Shown piece after piece: positions 8,535 to 17,164 of a DNA stretch of 64,000 nt. Source of the stretch: Desulfovibrio fairfieldensis (GTDB lineage: Bacteria; Desulfobacterota; Desulfovibrionia; Desulfovibrionales; Desulfovibrionaceae); NCBI RefSeq assembly GCF_001553605.1, contig NZ_CP014229.1:3376501-3440500 (forward strand), written 5' to 3'. Below the pieces are notes generated by a model. That model was not told the origin of the DNA. It did no database searches and was given only the letters and a program-made list of their open reading frames with translations. The position numbers and the translations under genes were made by a program. Positions within the stretch are counted from its first letter, which is position 1. Each line of letters begins with the position of its first letter.

Positions 8535-9203
8535 ATGCTTCGTGAAGAAAAAATATCGCGGCCGCGTTTCTTTCTTTTCTTTCTCACCGGACTGCTTCTG
8601 GCAGTGCTGCTCGCGGCGATGCCGGACCGGCGGCCCGTTGCCGCCGCGATCGCGCCGGAGGTCCGGGAGGGGGACATCATTTTTCACGCCTCCACCTCGT
8701 CCCAGAGCGCGCTCATCCGCCTGCTGACCCGTTCGCCGTATACCCACTGCGGCCTTGTGATGCGCCACAAGGGGCGCTGGCTGGTGCTGGAGGCGGTGCA
8801 GCCGGTGAAGCTTACGCCCCTGGCGGCCTGGACGGCGCGCGGCGCGGGCGGGCATTATGTGCTTAAACGCCTCAAGAATGCGGACGCCGCGCTCACGCCC
8901 GACGTGTTGGAGCGCATGCGGCGTCTTGGCCTGGGCATGCTGGGCCGGGCTTATGACCGGCAGTTTCGCTGGTCCGACGCGAAACTATACTGCTCGGAAC
9001 TGGTCTGGAAACTCTATCGTCGCGGCGCGGGCATCACCCTTTGCAAACCGCAGCATTTCAGAGATTTTAATCCGGCGCGGCCCTCCTTGGCCGGAGAGGC
9101 CGCCCGCCGCTACGGGAAAAACATGCCGCCGCCGGACGAGCCCGTGGTCACGCCAGCGGCCCTGTATGACAGCCCCCTGCTGCGCATAGTGCGGGAGGAA
9201 TAG
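8535..9203 (+). CDS. YiiX/YebB-like permuted papain-fold hydrolase
   Basis: The 222-residue protein has an N-terminal hydrophobic anchor or signal (FFLFFLTGLLLAVLLAAM, about residues 12-29). It then shows the circularly permuted NlpC/P60 pattern: REGDIIFHAST, YTHCGLVMRHKGRW with the catalytic His (about residues 71-84) and LYCSELVWKLY with the catalytic Cys (about 152-162). Relatives (YiiX, YaeF, DUF830) are periplasmic or lipid-linked cysteine hydrolases, probably amidases. It follows lrgB by 19 bases and could be co-transcribed. The substrate is unknown; cell-wall peptide or lipid amides are family-level guesses. Confidence 0.85.
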   Translation: MLREEKISRPRFFLFFLTGLLLAVLLAAMPDRRPVAAAIAPEVREGDIIFHASTSSQSALIRLLTRSPYTHCGLVMRHKGRWLVLEAVQPVKLTPLAAWTARGAGGHYVLKRLKNADAALTPDVLERMRRLGLGMLGRAYDRQFRWSDAKLYCSELVWKLYRRGAGITLCKPQHFRDFNPARPSLAGEAARRYGKNMPPPDEPVVTPAALYDSPLLRIVREE

Positions 9204-9288
9204 GCGAACCTGAAAAAGCAGTTTGCATTGCGGCGTCCGGGCGGGAAGGCGCTTATGCTCCAACGCTTTTGTTCCTCCGGCGTTACCG

Positions 9289-9999
9289 TCAGTTTCCCCC
9301 CACCACAAAGGCGTGGGGGTAGAGAGCTCTGAACAGGTCCAGCATCTGCTGCGCGCCGTTGGAATCCTGCCAGGGGCCCACCTGCACGTTCCACATGTTG
9401 TTGCTGCCGAACTCCAGGCGGCCCTTGTGGCCGGACCGGGTCAGGATATTGATCAGTTTGTAGGCGTTGTTCTTGTCGGCAAAGGCTCCCACCTGCACAT
9501 AGAAGGGGCCGCTCATGTCGCCGTTCTCCCGCAGTTGGGGAATGCCGCCCAGGCTCTGGACGCGCACTCTGGCCGTGCCCGTGCCCATCATGTTCAGGCG
9601 CGTGGCCGCGCTGCGCGAGAGATCGATGACGCGGTCGTCCACAAAGGGGCCCCGGTCGTTGACCCGCACAATGATGGAACGGCCGTTGCCCAGATGGGTG
9701 ACGCGCACCTTGGTGCCTAATGGCAGGATCTTGTGGGCCGCTGTCATGGCGTATTGATTGTAGCGCTCGCCGTTAGCGGTTTTTTTGCCGTGAAAGCCCG
9801 GTCCGTACCAGGAGGCTGTGCCCACTTCCACAAAGCCGTGGGCGGATTTGAGGGGATAATAGGTCTTGCCGCGCACGGTGTAGGGCTTGCTGCCCGGTAC
9901 GCCGCCCTTGCGCCAGGAACGCGAGCCGCAGCCGGACAACAGGGCCGCGCAGAGCAGGAGTGCCAGGCAGACCCGCAGCGCGCGAAAGGCCTTGTTCAT
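9289..9999 (-). CDS. rlpA: RlpA-like septal lytic transglycosylase with SPOR domain
   Basis: The 236-residue lipoprotein starts with a signal peptide ending in a lipobox (LLSGC, about residues 19-23). The double-psi beta-barrel RlpA domain follows: VEVGTASWYGPGFHGKKTAN, the region ITDLSR-like VIDLSRSAATRLNM, and RVNDRGPFVDDRVIDLS. The last 75 residues form a SPOR domain (FYVQVGAFADKNNAYKLIN) that binds denuded glycan at division sites. RlpA cleaves peptide-free peptidoglycan. The start at 9999 overlaps the stop of the upstream gene as ATGA, so it is the last gene of a three-gene operon running left from 11188. An upstream in-frame start at 10059 would destroy the signal peptide. Confidence 0.92.
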   Translation of the reverse strand: MNKAFRALRVCLALLLCAALLSGCGSRSWRKGGVPGSKPYTVRGKTYYPLKSAHGFVEVGTASWYGPGFHGKKTANGERYNQYAMTAAHKILPLGTKVRVTHLGNGRSIIVRVNDRGPFVDDRVIDLSRSAATRLNMMGTGTARVRVQSLGGIPQLRENGDMSGPFYVQVGAFADKNNAYKLINILTRSGHKGRLEFGSNNMWNVQVGPWQDSNGAQQMLDLFRALYPHAFVVGGN

Positions 10000-10922
10000 G
10001 CGGCGGGCTCCGATTCGGCCAGACAGCGCGGCAGGCCGTTCTGAGCGCAGGCCGCGCACAGCGCCGTGTCGGCCTCCCCGGCGGAGCCGCTTTCCAGACC
10101 GCGCAGGAGCTCCCGGCTTTCGTCATTGAGCAGGTTCCGCTCCCGCGCCCGCCGGAGCAGGGCCATGGCGGGTTCGTGCCGCCCCGATTCCAGAAAATCC
10201 CGGGCGGCCAGCAAATAAAGGCGTTCGGGTTCGCCGTCGTACAGGGCCGTGAGCAGATCCGGATAGAGCGGGCCGAAAACCTCGCGGGCCAGAGGCTCCT
10301 CGCAGGCCAGCCAGCGGGCCAGGCGGCAGTTCCGGCCCTCGGCCGTCAGATAGCGGGTGAGCAGGAAAAGCCCGTGCGACAGGACGTGGATGATGCGCTC
10401 CAGCTCGCGCACCGAGCTTTCGGCGGTCTGCGCGGCCAGGGCGCTCAAGGGGCCGTAGAATTCGCCGGTCACTGCCGGGTGACGGCCCAGCTGGGCCAGG
10501 CGGTTGGCGTAATGCTGGCCCTGGAAGGCGTCTTCCTTGAGCTTGGCGCATTCGTGAAAAGCGTAACCCACGCACCAGTCGATGAGGGCCTCCACCGGGC
10601 TCTGCACGGCGGTGCCGTCGGGATGGGGGCTGGCCGCGTACTGCCAGAGCATGATGCCCGGGCTTTCCGCCGGAGCCTCTGTAGCTGCCGCCGCCGTGCG
10701 GACCGTATTGCGGAACAGGTGGTGGGCCGTATCCTTGAGCCGCCAGAACACGCCCTTGCGCATGGCCTCGCCCAGCAGGTCGCGCAGGGCGGAATAGGAA
10801 ACCGTGCCGTCGCGCTCAAAACGTCGCCGCTGGTCGGACAACAGGCGGAAGACCATGCAGTAGTCGCGCACCAGGTCGCGCACGAAAAAGGCCCTGTTGG
10901 CCAGCAGCCAACGCTCGCTCAC
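9996..10922 (-). CDS. Uncharacterised 308-residue helical protein
   Basis: I do not recognise a family. The sequence is almost wholly alpha-helical in character, with no signal peptide and no transmembrane segment. It has a short Cys-containing tail (LCAACAQNGLPRCLAES) that might bind a metal. The middle shows PVEALIDWCVGYAFHECAKLKEDAF, and the C-terminal half reads like a repeat of helical hairpins (PERLYLLAARDFLESGRHEP, AMALLRRARERNLL), which suggests TPR-like scaffolding. It overlaps both neighbours by four bases (ATGA and GTGA), so translation of the three-gene set is coupled with RlpA. A role in envelope growth or division is inferred only from that linkage. Confidence 0.75.
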   Translation of the reverse strand: MSERWLLANRAFFVRDLVRDYCMVFRLLSDQRRRFERDGTVSYSALRDLLGEAMRKGVFWRLKDTAHHLFRNTVRTAAAATEAPAESPGIMLWQYAASPHPDGTAVQSPVEALIDWCVGYAFHECAKLKEDAFQGQHYANRLAQLGRHPAVTGEFYGPLSALAAQTAESSVRELERIIHVLSHGLFLLTRYLTAEGRNCRLARWLACEEPLAREVFGPLYPDLLTALYDGEPERLYLLAARDFLESGRHEPAMALLRRARERNLLNDESRELLRGLESGSAGEADTALCAACAQNGLPRCLAESEPAA

Positions 10923-11188
10923 GCCTCGTCCTCCCGCAGGAGCGTCCTGGCCACGGCCAGGTCGTAGAGCTTGAGCGGGTCGGCTTCCTGGTTGCGTTCC
11001 TCTTTGTACAAGCGGGCCGCGTTTTGCACCACGCTCAAGCTGAGCCAGGGATGGCGCTCCCAGACTTCGGGATGGTCCGCCTGCCAGAGCCGGAATTCCA
11101 CTTCGCCGTCCCGGCCGCGCCGCACGTAAACCCGGGCGCGGCTGTTGCCCGCCTGGGGATGATAATACAAGCCGCGTTCGTCTTTCAT
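10919..11188 (-). CDS. Uncharacterised 89-residue protein
   Basis: First gene of the leftward operon that ends with rlpA. The product is 89 residues, charged and Trp-rich (FRLWQADHPEVWERHPWLSL), with an N-terminal basic beta-like part (GLYYHPQAGNSRARVYVRRG) and a helical C-terminus. There is no signal peptide or membrane segment. It overlaps the next gene by four bases (GTGA). Base composition matches the surroundings. I know no family for it; the compact N-terminal part could be a small nucleic-acid or protein-binding domain, but nothing proves this. Confidence 0.75.
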   Translation of the reverse strand: MKDERGLYYHPQAGNSRARVYVRRGRDGEVEFRLWQADHPEVWERHPWLSLSVVQNAARLYKEERNQEADPLKLYDLAVARTLLREDEA

Positions 11189-11618
11189 GGCTGTCGTTAT
11201 CCTTTACGGTGGAAAGTAAAACGCCCGTATCTTACGCTTAAAGCGCCGCCTTGGCAAAGGCGGCGCGTGCCCCCCCCGCCGGGACCGGAGGCGACGCTGT
11301 GAAAATGTGGTCAATGTTCGACCCTGCCGGTTGTCATCAGGGGAAAAATGAGATATGCAACGAAAAGACCGCGTTGCGGCCCGAGGGGCCGAGGCTTTGG
11401 CTCGCCCGCTCGTTCGTGATCCCTTGGGGCGTTCCGCTTTTGCGGAGCGGGCGCTGCGGCGGCTTTGCGGGAAGTTGCCGGGGCACCGAGGCGGGATGCG
11501 TTCCCGCCGCGCATCGGCACACGCGCAGAAGTCCGTTTTGCGATGCTCCGGGATCGGCGCACCTGAACGGCATGTCACGCGATGGCGTGATACAACCAAA
11601 CCATGTGGAGGTATGGCA
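11189..11618. other. dsrA upstream region
   Basis: 430 bases between the divergent small-gene operon and dsrA. It contains a perfect GC hairpin (GCGCCGCCTT/AAGGCGGCGC, about 11239-11262) near the leftward operon. It also holds hairpins closer to dsrA, including GGCGGGA/TTCCCGCC around 11489-11508. The dsrAB promoter should lie here, but I see no convincing -35/-10 or sigma54 site. No gene is supported, although an open frame runs through from 11355. Confidence 0.5.
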
Positions 11619-12932
11619 ATGGCGAAATATGCAACCCCCAAGTTGGACGAGCTTGAAAGCGGCCCTTGGCCGAGCTTTGTGTCCGACATTAAACAGGAAG
11701 CGGCCGCGCGGGCCAAAAATCCCAAGGGTCTTGACTATCAGATCCCGGCGGACTGCCCCGAAGACCTGCTGGGCGTGTTGGAGCTTTCCTACAACGACAA
11801 GGAAACCCACTGGAAACACGGCGGCATCGTGGGCGTGTTCGGTTACGGCGGCGGCGTTATCGGCCGTTACTGCGACCAGCCCGAACAGTTCCCCGGCGTG
11901 GCCCACTTCCACACCATGCGTGTGGCCCAGCCCGCCGGCAAATACTATGACACCAAGTTCCTGCGCGACCTGTGCGACATCTGGGATCTGCGCGGTTCCG
12001 GCCTGACCAACATGCACGGTTCCACGGGCGACATCGTGCTGCTGGGCACCCAGACCGTCCAGCTGGAAGAAGTCTTCCACGAGCTGACCCACAAGATGAA
12101 CGTGGACCTCGGCGGTTCCGGTTCCAACCTGCGCACGCCCGAAGCCTGCCTCGGACAGTCCCGCTGTGAGTACGCCTGCTACAATACGCAGGATATGTGC
12201 TATCAGCTGACCATGGACTACCAGGACGAGCTGCACCGCCCGGCTTTCCCCTACAAGTTCAAATTCAAATTCGACGGCTGCCCCAACGGCTGCGTCTGCG
12301 CCATGGCCCGTTCCGACTTCGCCGTGGTGGGCACCTGGAAGGACGACATCAAGATCGACCAGGAAAAGGTCAAAGCCTACCTGGCCGGCGAAATCAAACC
12401 CAACGCGGGTGCGCATGCCGGGCGCGACTGGGGCAAGTTCGACATCCAGAAGGAAGTCATTGACCGTTGCCCCAGCCAGTGCATGAAGTGGGACGGTTCC
12501 AAGCTCTCCATCAAGACTGCCGACTGCGTGCGCTGCATGCACTGCATCAACACCATGCCCCAGGCCCTGCACATCGGCGACGAGCGCGGCGCCAGCATTC
12601 TGGTGGGCGCCAAGGCCCCGGTGGTGGACGGCGCGCAGATGGGTTCGCTGCTTGTTCCCTTCATCTCCTGTGAAGCCCCCTATGACGATGTCAAAGAAGT
12701 CATCGAAAAGATCTGGGATTGGTGGATGGAAGAAGGCAAAAACCGCGAGCGCGTGGGCGAAACCATGAAGCGCCTCTCCTTCCAGAAGCTGCTGGAAGTC
12801 ACCGACACGCCGGCCATGCCCTGCCAGGTGAAAGCGCCTCGTGCCAATCCCTTCATCTTCTTTAAGGAAGAGGAAGTGCCCGGCGGCTGGAATCGCGATC
12901 TCGCCGAATTCCGTAAACGCCATCAACGCTAG
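11619..12932 (+). CDS. dsrA: Dissimilatory sulfite reductase, alpha subunit
   Basis: With DsrB, forms the siroheme enzyme that reduces sulfite in the last stage of sulfate respiration, passing sulfur to DsrC as a trisulfide. The 437-residue length matches DsrA of Desulfovibrio vulgaris as I remember it. Visible features are ESGPWPSFVSDIKQEA at the N-terminus, GIVGVFGYGGGVIGRYCDQP, LTNMHGSTGD, the C-x5-C pair in EACLGQSRCEYAC, the C-x3-C pair in FDGCPNGC, and an inserted ferredoxin domain with CPSQC and CVRCMHCINTMPQ. GGAGG at 11607-11611 selects ATG 11619; the ATG six bases earlier is too close. dsrB follows after 18 bases. Confidence 0.98.
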   Translation: MAKYATPKLDELESGPWPSFVSDIKQEAAARAKNPKGLDYQIPADCPEDLLGVLELSYNDKETHWKHGGIVGVFGYGGGVIGRYCDQPEQFPGVAHFHTMRVAQPAGKYYDTKFLRDLCDIWDLRGSGLTNMHGSTGDIVLLGTQTVQLEEVFHELTHKMNVDLGGSGSNLRTPEACLGQSRCEYACYNTQDMCYQLTMDYQDELHRPAFPYKFKFKFDGCPNGCVCAMARSDFAVVGTWKDDIKIDQEKVKAYLAGEIKPNAGAHAGRDWGKFDIQKEVIDRCPSQCMKWDGSKLSIKTADCVRCMHCINTMPQALHIGDERGASILVGAKAPVVDGAQMGSLLVPFISCEAPYDDVKEVIEKIWDWWMEEGKNRERVGETMKRLSFQKLLEVTDTPAMPCQVKAPRANPFIFFKEEEVPGGWNRDLAEFRKRHQR

Positions 12933-12950
12933 TATAAGGGGGAAACGAAC

Positions 12951-14096
12951 ATGGCTTTTATTTCTACCGGGTACAATCCCCAGAAACCCATGGAAGGCCG
13001 TATCTCCGACATCGGCCCTCATAAGTACGACGACTATTTCCCGCCGATGATCAAAAAGAACTTCGGCAAGTGGCTCTATCATGAAATTCTGGAGCCCGGC
13101 GTACTGATGCATGTGGCCGAAAGCGGCGACAAGGTCTACACCGTGCGCGTCGGCGGCGCCCGTACCATGTCCATCACCCACATCCGTGAGTTGTGCGACA
13201 TCGCCGACAAGTACTGCGGCGGCTATCTGCGTTGGACCACCCGTAACAACATTGAATTCATGGTGGACGACGAAGCCACCATGAAGGCCCTGCGCGACGA
13301 CCTGAACTCCCGCAAGTTCCCCGGCGGTTCCTTCAAGTTCCCCGTGGGCGGCACGGGCGCCTGCGTCTGCAACATGATCCACACCCAGGGCTGGGTGCAC
13401 TGCCACACGCCCGCCACCGACGCTTCCGGCCCGGTGAAATGCGTGATGGACGCCCTGTTCGACGAGTTCGATCACATGCGCATGCCCGCACCCGTGCGCG
13501 TGTCCCTGGCCTGCTGCATCAACATGTGCGGCGCCGTGCACTGCTCGGACATCGGCCTGGTGGGCATCCACCGCAAACCGCCCATGATCGACCACGAATG
13601 GGCCGACCAGCTCTGTGAAATTCCGCTGGCCGTGGCCGCCTGCCCGACGGCCGCCGTGCGTCCCACCAAGGTGGAGCACAACGGCGAGAAGGTGAATTCC
13701 ATCGCCATCAAGGAAGACCGTTGCATGTACTGCGGCAACTGCTACACCATGTGCCCGGCCCTGCCCATCGCTGACAGCGAGGGCGACGGCATCGCCATCA
13801 TGGTGGGCGGCAAGGTTTCCAACCGCATCTCCATGCCCAAGTTCTCCAAGGTGGTCGTGGGCTACATCCCCAACGAACCGCCGCGCTGGCCCAGCCTGAC
13901 CAAGACCGTGAAGCACATTGTCGAGGTCTACGCGGCCAACGCCGAAAAATACGAACGTCTGGGCGAATGGGCCGAGCGCATCGGCTGGGAAAGCTTCTTC
14001 AAGCTGACCGGCCTTGAGTTCACCCACCACCTCATCGACGACTTCCGCGATTCCGCCTATTACACCTGGCGTCAAAGCACCCAGTTCAAGTTCTAG
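12951..14096 (+). CDS. dsrB: Dissimilatory sulfite reductase, beta subunit
   Basis: The catalytic partner of DsrA; in Desulfovibrio enzymes this subunit provides the Cys set that holds the functional siroheme-[4Fe-4S] centre. The 381-residue protein shows [20 protein letters not shown] (about 140-159), [16 protein letters not shown] with the adjacent Cys pair, and a ferredoxin insert [15 protein letters not shown] (about 260-274). The sequence ends WRQSTQFKF. Length is normal for the family. It lies 18 bases after dsrA in the same operon, with AAGGGGG upstream of ATG 12951. All cluster-binding cysteines are present, so the enzyme should be active. Confidence 0.98.
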   Translation: MAFISTGYNPQKPMEGRISDIGPHKYDDYFPPMIKKNFGKWLYHEILEPGVLMHVAESGDKVYTVRVGGARTMSITHIRELCDIADKYCGGYLRWTTRNNIEFMVDDEATMKALRDDLNSRKFPGGSFKFPVGGTGACVCNMIHTQGWVHCHTPATDASGPVKCVMDALFDEFDHMRMPAPVRVSLACCINMCGAVHCSDIGLVGIHRKPPMIDHEWADQLCEIPLAVAACPTAAVRPTKVEHNGEKVNSIAIKEDRCMYCGNCYTMCPALPIADSEGDGIAIMVGGKVSNRISMPKFSKVVVGYIPNEPPRWPSLTKTVKHIVEVYAANAEKYERLGEWAERIGWESFFKLTGLEFTHHLIDDFRDSAYYTWRQSTQFKF

Positions 14097-14110
14097 GCAG
14101 TTTGCTTAAC

Positions 14111-14138
14111 CCCGGCGGCGCGGCAACGCGCCGCCGGG
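14111..14138 (+). promoter_or_regulatory. dsrB-dsrD intercistronic hairpin
   Basis: A perfect 12-base-pair stem (CCCGGCGGCGCG with its complement) closed by a GCAA tetraloop of the stable GNRA type, lying between dsrB and the dsrD ribosome site. No U-run follows, so it is not a classical terminator. It could protect the dsrAB 3' end after processing or reduce dsrD expression relative to dsrAB. Function is inferred. Confidence 0.65.
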
Positions 14139-14152
14139 CCAGGAGAACGCTC

Positions 14153-14389
14153 ATGGCTGACGATAAAGAGATTGTTGTTGAATTTCTGAAAAGCAAATCC
14201 GCGGCCAAGTCCAAGTTCTACTTCAAGGACTTTCTGGAACTCTTTCCGGACAGGGGCCCCCGCGACGTGAAAAAAGTCCTCACCAAGCTGATCAATGAGG
14301 AAGTGCTGGAATTCTGGTCCTCCGGCTCCACCAGCATGTACGGCCTGAAGGGTGCGGGCAAGCAGTCGCACGCCGAGGGCGAAGACTAG
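14153..14389 (+). CDS. dsrD: DsrD winged-helix protein
   Basis: A 78-residue protein always found after dsrAB in sulfate reducers. It has a winged-helix fold and is reported to raise the turnover of DsrAB as an allosteric activator rather than to bind DNA. The sequence starts MADDKEIVVEFLKSKSAAKS and contains FYFKDFLELFPDRGPRDVKK and LINEEVLEFWSSGSTSMYGL, which cover the helices and wing. AGGAGA precedes ATG 14153. It is the last gene of dsrABD and is separated from dsrB by a strong hairpin. Confidence 0.96.
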   Translation: MADDKEIVVEFLKSKSAAKSKFYFKDFLELFPDRGPRDVKKVLTKLINEEVLEFWSSGSTSMYGLKGAGKQSHAEGED

Positions 14390-14786
14390 CCTATTTGGCC
14401 TTTTTTGTCGCTGGCAGCGTCAAATTTCACGGCGCGGCTCGGTTATACGGGCGGCTTTTTGGCCGTTACAAGGCAGGACGTTGCGGCCAAAGGCAGCAAT
14501 GCCGCAGTCGGTGATTCGTCCGGGTAAAGGCTGTCGCTATCTGTATGCCGTTCACGGCAACAGCTTATAGCGCCGTCAGCGTGCCGCTTATTTTTCTTGC
14601 CAGCGGCAAAAAACTCAAATGTCGCAACCCCTTTTGCGCAAGATCTGCCGCAACGTCTGTTGTGGCATTTCTTGTTTCGGGCTTGGTTCACCTGCCGCCC
14701 TTTGCTTCAGCGGCGGATGAACGCGCAAATTGGGATGCTTCGATGCGTCTTGCCATAGGCACGTTATTTTGAGCAGGGCATGACTT
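14390..14786. other. Gene-free stretch downstream of dsrD
   Basis: About 400 bases with no convincing gene. A short T-run (CCTTTTTTG, around 14399) may help end the dsr transcript, but its hairpin is weak. The rest has many short GC palindromes (for instance GCCGTTCACGGC around 14547). Phrases such as GGCTGTCGCTATCTGTATG resemble the middle of the family B repeat at 61481-61540, so it may be a decayed copy. Confidence 0.4.
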
Positions 14787-15035
14787 TAGGGCCTGTTGAC
14801 ACTATGTTCTTTTGCCCGCTGGCTTTGTTGAACTTCGCCTTTTATTCCAGTCGAGTACCATAGCTCTGCTGTCCTCATCCGTAAGCAGCTTCGCCGCAAC
14901 GGCTGAGGCAAGAGTACACTCCTTTCATGCTTTAGCCGTTATGCGAGGAACGAGCATTACGGATAAAGACAGCAGCGATAAAAGGATCGTTCTCCTCGCC
15001 AGCGAACAAAATCCCAGCAGTGTCAACAGGCCCCA
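14787..15035. repeat. Long-hairpin repeat, family A, copy 2 (extended)
   Basis: Starts TAGGGCCTGTTGACACTAT and ends with GTGTCAACAGGCCC, as in copy 1, but is about 100 bases longer. The extra middle is itself a long imperfect hairpin: GCTGTCCTCATCCGTAA near 14870 pairs with TTACGGATAAAGACAGC near 14958, and CGCAACGGCTGAGGCA pairs with TGCTTTAGCCGTTATGCG. Mismatches are mainly G-T type. The right flank reads CA instead of TA. Confidence 0.8.
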
Positions 15036-15071
15036 GGGCAATCGGCCCGGTCAGGAATCCAGGAGGTGATC

Positions 15072-15656
15072 ATGGCGCTTTCCTTTTCCTTGAATGCCGA
15101 GGAGCGAGCCTTTCTGGCCCGGCTGGCCCGTTTGGCCATTGAAAGCGCTCTGGCGGACAAGGGTACGGCCCGGCCGCCGGAACCGCCGGAGAAAGGCGAC
15201 GCGGTGAGGGAGAGCGTCGGCACATTGCGCCGCCCGCTGGGCTCTTTTGCAACCATCACTCTAAACGGGCGGCTGCGCGGCTGCATCGGCACCATTGTGG
15301 GCCGCGAGCCTCTTTACCTCAATCTCTGGCGCATGGCCCGCGCCGCCGCCTTTGAAGATCCGCGTTTTCCGTCGCTGACCCTCCGGGAATGGGCTGGAGC
15401 GGCCCTGCACATTTCCGTACTGGACGAACTCACGCCTTGTCCGGACCCGGAAGCCATTGAAGTCGGGCGGCACGGTCTGGCCCTGCAATATCTGGGGCAC
15501 AGCGGCGTTTTTCTGCCTCAGGTGCCGGTGGAGCAGGGCTGGGATCGTCTGTCCTACCTGGAAAATCTCTGCGCCAAGGCGGGCTTGCCGGGCGGCAGTT
15601 GGCGCGCGCCCGGCGCGCGTTTGTTCTGGTATGAAGCTCTGGTTTTCGATGCCTGA
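15072..15656 (+). CDS. AMMECR1 domain protein
   Basis: The 194-residue product has the AMMECR1 core motif GRLRGCIGTIVGREPL (about residues 70-85), then RMARAAAFEDPRFPSLTLRE and a C-terminal PGARLFWYEAL. In bacteria and archaea such proteins often belong to the 'AmmeMemoRadiSam' set with a Memo-type dioxygenase and a radical SAM enzyme. Neither partner is adjacent here. The biochemical role is not established. AGGAGG at 15061-15066 selects ATG 15072 over a GTG at 15066 that lies inside the ribosome site. It sits directly downstream of a family A repeat. Confidence 0.88.
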   Translation: MALSFSLNAEERAFLARLARLAIESALADKGTARPPEPPEKGDAVRESVGTLRRPLGSFATITLNGRLRGCIGTIVGREPLYLNLWRMARAAAFEDPRFPSLTLREWAGAALHISVLDELTPCPDPEAIEVGRHGLALQYLGHSGVFLPQVPVEQGWDRLSYLENLCAKAGLPGGSWRAPGARLFWYEALVFDA

Positions 15657-15728
15657 GCCGGACTGCGCCTGCCTCGCTTTGCCCCTGCCGCCGTCTTGCC
15701 ATGCGCCCAGGCCGGGCGTATGTTGGCA

Positions 15729-15878
15729 CTATTCTCAGGGCGGGGTGCAAGTCCCCACCGGCGGTGATGCGGTCGCGCCATGTGCGCGCCGCCAGCCCGC
15801 GAGCGCCTTCCGTGAAGGGTCAGCAGATCCGGTGTGATTCCGGAGCCGACGGTAACAGTCCGGATGGAAGAGAATGGT
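15729..15878 (+). ncRNA. FMN riboswitch (RFN element)
   Basis: The conserved RFN parts are readable in order: TTCTCAGGGCGGGGTG, AAGTCCCCACCGGCGGTGAT, GCCCGCGAGCGCC, AGGGTCAGCAGATCCGGTG, and CCGGATGGAAGAGAA, which closes the basal stem. It lies about 235 bases upstream of ribB on the same strand. FMN binding should lower expression of ribB by early termination or by blocking translation; I could not identify a clear terminator in the remaining leader. Confidence 0.95.
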
Positions 15879-16113
15879 CAAGTATGTCGCGTGCGTGAGT
15901 GAACAAGCCGCCCCGGAATCGGAAAGCAGATTCTTTCCCTTTCCTTCAGCGTGGGTGTCAGCTTGAGCTGCCGCCTGGCGGGGCCGTATGGTTTTGTACG
16001 GAATTGCTTTGGTATTTTCCTGCGGGAGAACACCACATTCTTCACGCGCGCGATATCCAGCCACGCCCTGATGCACCATCTCCCGGCCATTGTGGCCGGA
16101 CAAGGAGCATGTC

Positions 16114-16794
16114 ATGCATCAGTCCCAATCCCCCCTTGTGTTGTTCGGTTCTTCCACGGAGCGGATGCGCCGCGCCCTGGATGCGGTGCGCGCCGGTCAG
16201 GGCGTCTGCATCGTGGATGACGAGGACCGCGAAAACGAAGGCGATCTGATTTTTCCGGCCCAATTCCTCACCGTGCCGCAGATGGCCCTGCTGATCCGGC
16301 ATTGCAGCGGCATTGTTTGCCTCTGCCTGACTGACGAGCGCATCCGTCGCCTGCGTCTGCCCATGATGACGGAGGTCAATACCAATTCGCAGGGCACGGC
16401 CTTTACCGTGTCCATTGAGGCGGCCGAGGGGGTGACCACCGGCGTTTCCGCCGCTGATCGTGTGGCCACGGTACAGGCCGCCGTCAGCCCGGAGGCCCGG
16501 CCGGAAGATCTGCGCCGCCCCGGCCATGTCTTTCCGTTGCGGGCGCGTCCCGGCGGCGTTCTGGAGCGTCGCGGCCATACCGAAGCCACGGTGGACCTCA
16601 TGGCCCTGGCCGGTCTTGAGCCCTGCGGGGTACTTTGCGAACTGACCAATGAGGACGGCAGCATGGCCCGTTTGCCGCAGGTGGCGGCCTTTGCCAGCGC
16701 CCACGCCATGCCCCTGCTCAGCGTGGAGGATATCGCCTCCTGGCGGCAGGCCCCGGCCGGGGGAAAAGCGCGTCCTGCGGGCCGGGTGGCTTAA
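16114..16794 (+). CDS. ribB: 3,4-dihydroxy-2-butanone 4-phosphate synthase
   Basis: Converts ribulose 5-phosphate to 3,4-dihydroxy-2-butanone 4-phosphate and formate, the source of the xylene-ring carbons of riboflavin. The 226-residue protein is a stand-alone RibB, not fused to RibA. It contains the acidic loop [16 protein letters not shown] (about residues 31-46), [19 protein letters not shown], and [20 protein letters not shown] with the catalytic His and Glu region. CAAGGAG gives ATG 16114. A small hairpin (CCGGCCA/TGGCCGG) lies just before the ribosome site. Control by the upstream FMN riboswitch is expected. Confidence 0.95.
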   Translation: MHQSQSPLVLFGSSTERMRRALDAVRAGQGVCIVDDEDRENEGDLIFPAQFLTVPQMALLIRHCSGIVCLCLTDERIRRLRLPMMTEVNTNSQGTAFTVSIEAAEGVTTGVSAADRVATVQAAVSPEARPEDLRRPGHVFPLRARPGGVLERRGHTEATVDLMALAGLEPCGVLCELTNEDGSMARLPQVAAFASAHAMPLLSVEDIASWRQAPAGGKARPAGRVA

Positions 16795-16824
16795 GCGTCG
16801 CTGGACAATAGTGAATGAACGTCG

Positions 16825-16848
16825 GAAGGCGGCCGTAAGGCCGCCTTC
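16825..16848 (+). terminator. Hairpin after ribB
   Basis: A perfect 10-base-pair stem (GAAGGCGGCC and its complement) with a GTAA tetraloop, about 30 bases after the ribB stop. No T-run follows, so it is a weak intrinsic terminator candidate or an mRNA-end stabilising hairpin. Confidence 0.5.
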
Positions 16849-16911
16849 TGTCCGCGTACAGACGCGGAAATGATTTCTTCGAACGCGCGGACGGAACCGC
16901 CCGCCGAAGCG

Positions 16912-17103
16912 TCATTTTATTTTGGTAAAGCCCTGGCTTTCCAACCAAGCATACAGTTTTTTATGCGTCCAATGGCTGATAACGCCGTCGGCGCATTTTT
17001 CCTTGAGAAGTTCACGGACTTTCTGTTGTTCCAGATATAAGGACGCAACATAATTGATCTCGTGGTCCTGGTCGCAATTAAAAAGGGCGTTGTCGCTGGG
17101 CAT
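16912..17103 (-). CDS. Small uncharacterised protein, 63 residues
   Basis: A 63-residue soluble, helical protein (MPSDNALFNCDQDHEINYVA, then helices ending WLESQGFTKIK). GGGAGG lies six bases upstream of the ATG, which is the best support for the gene. The sequence looks like a small helix-rich binding module; I do not recognise a family. It is less GC-rich than nearby genes. It converges on ribB and is flanked on its upstream side by a family B repeat, so it may have arrived with mobile DNA. Confidence 0.6.
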   Translation of the reverse strand: MPSDNALFNCDQDHEINYVASLYLEQQKVRELLKEKCADGVISHWTHKKLYAWLESQGFTKIK

Positions 17104-17164
17104 GGCGCACCTCCCATTTTTTTTTACGATTGACCTAAAAATGTATTTTGTCAATATAGAGTGA

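Noticed and set aside
11337-14075. A 912-codon open frame on the minus strand opposite dsrA/dsrB
   Set aside because: It is the shadow of high-GC dsrAB codons: the composition is rich in His, Ala, Gly and Val, and it has no motif. The plus strand carries unmistakable dsrAB.
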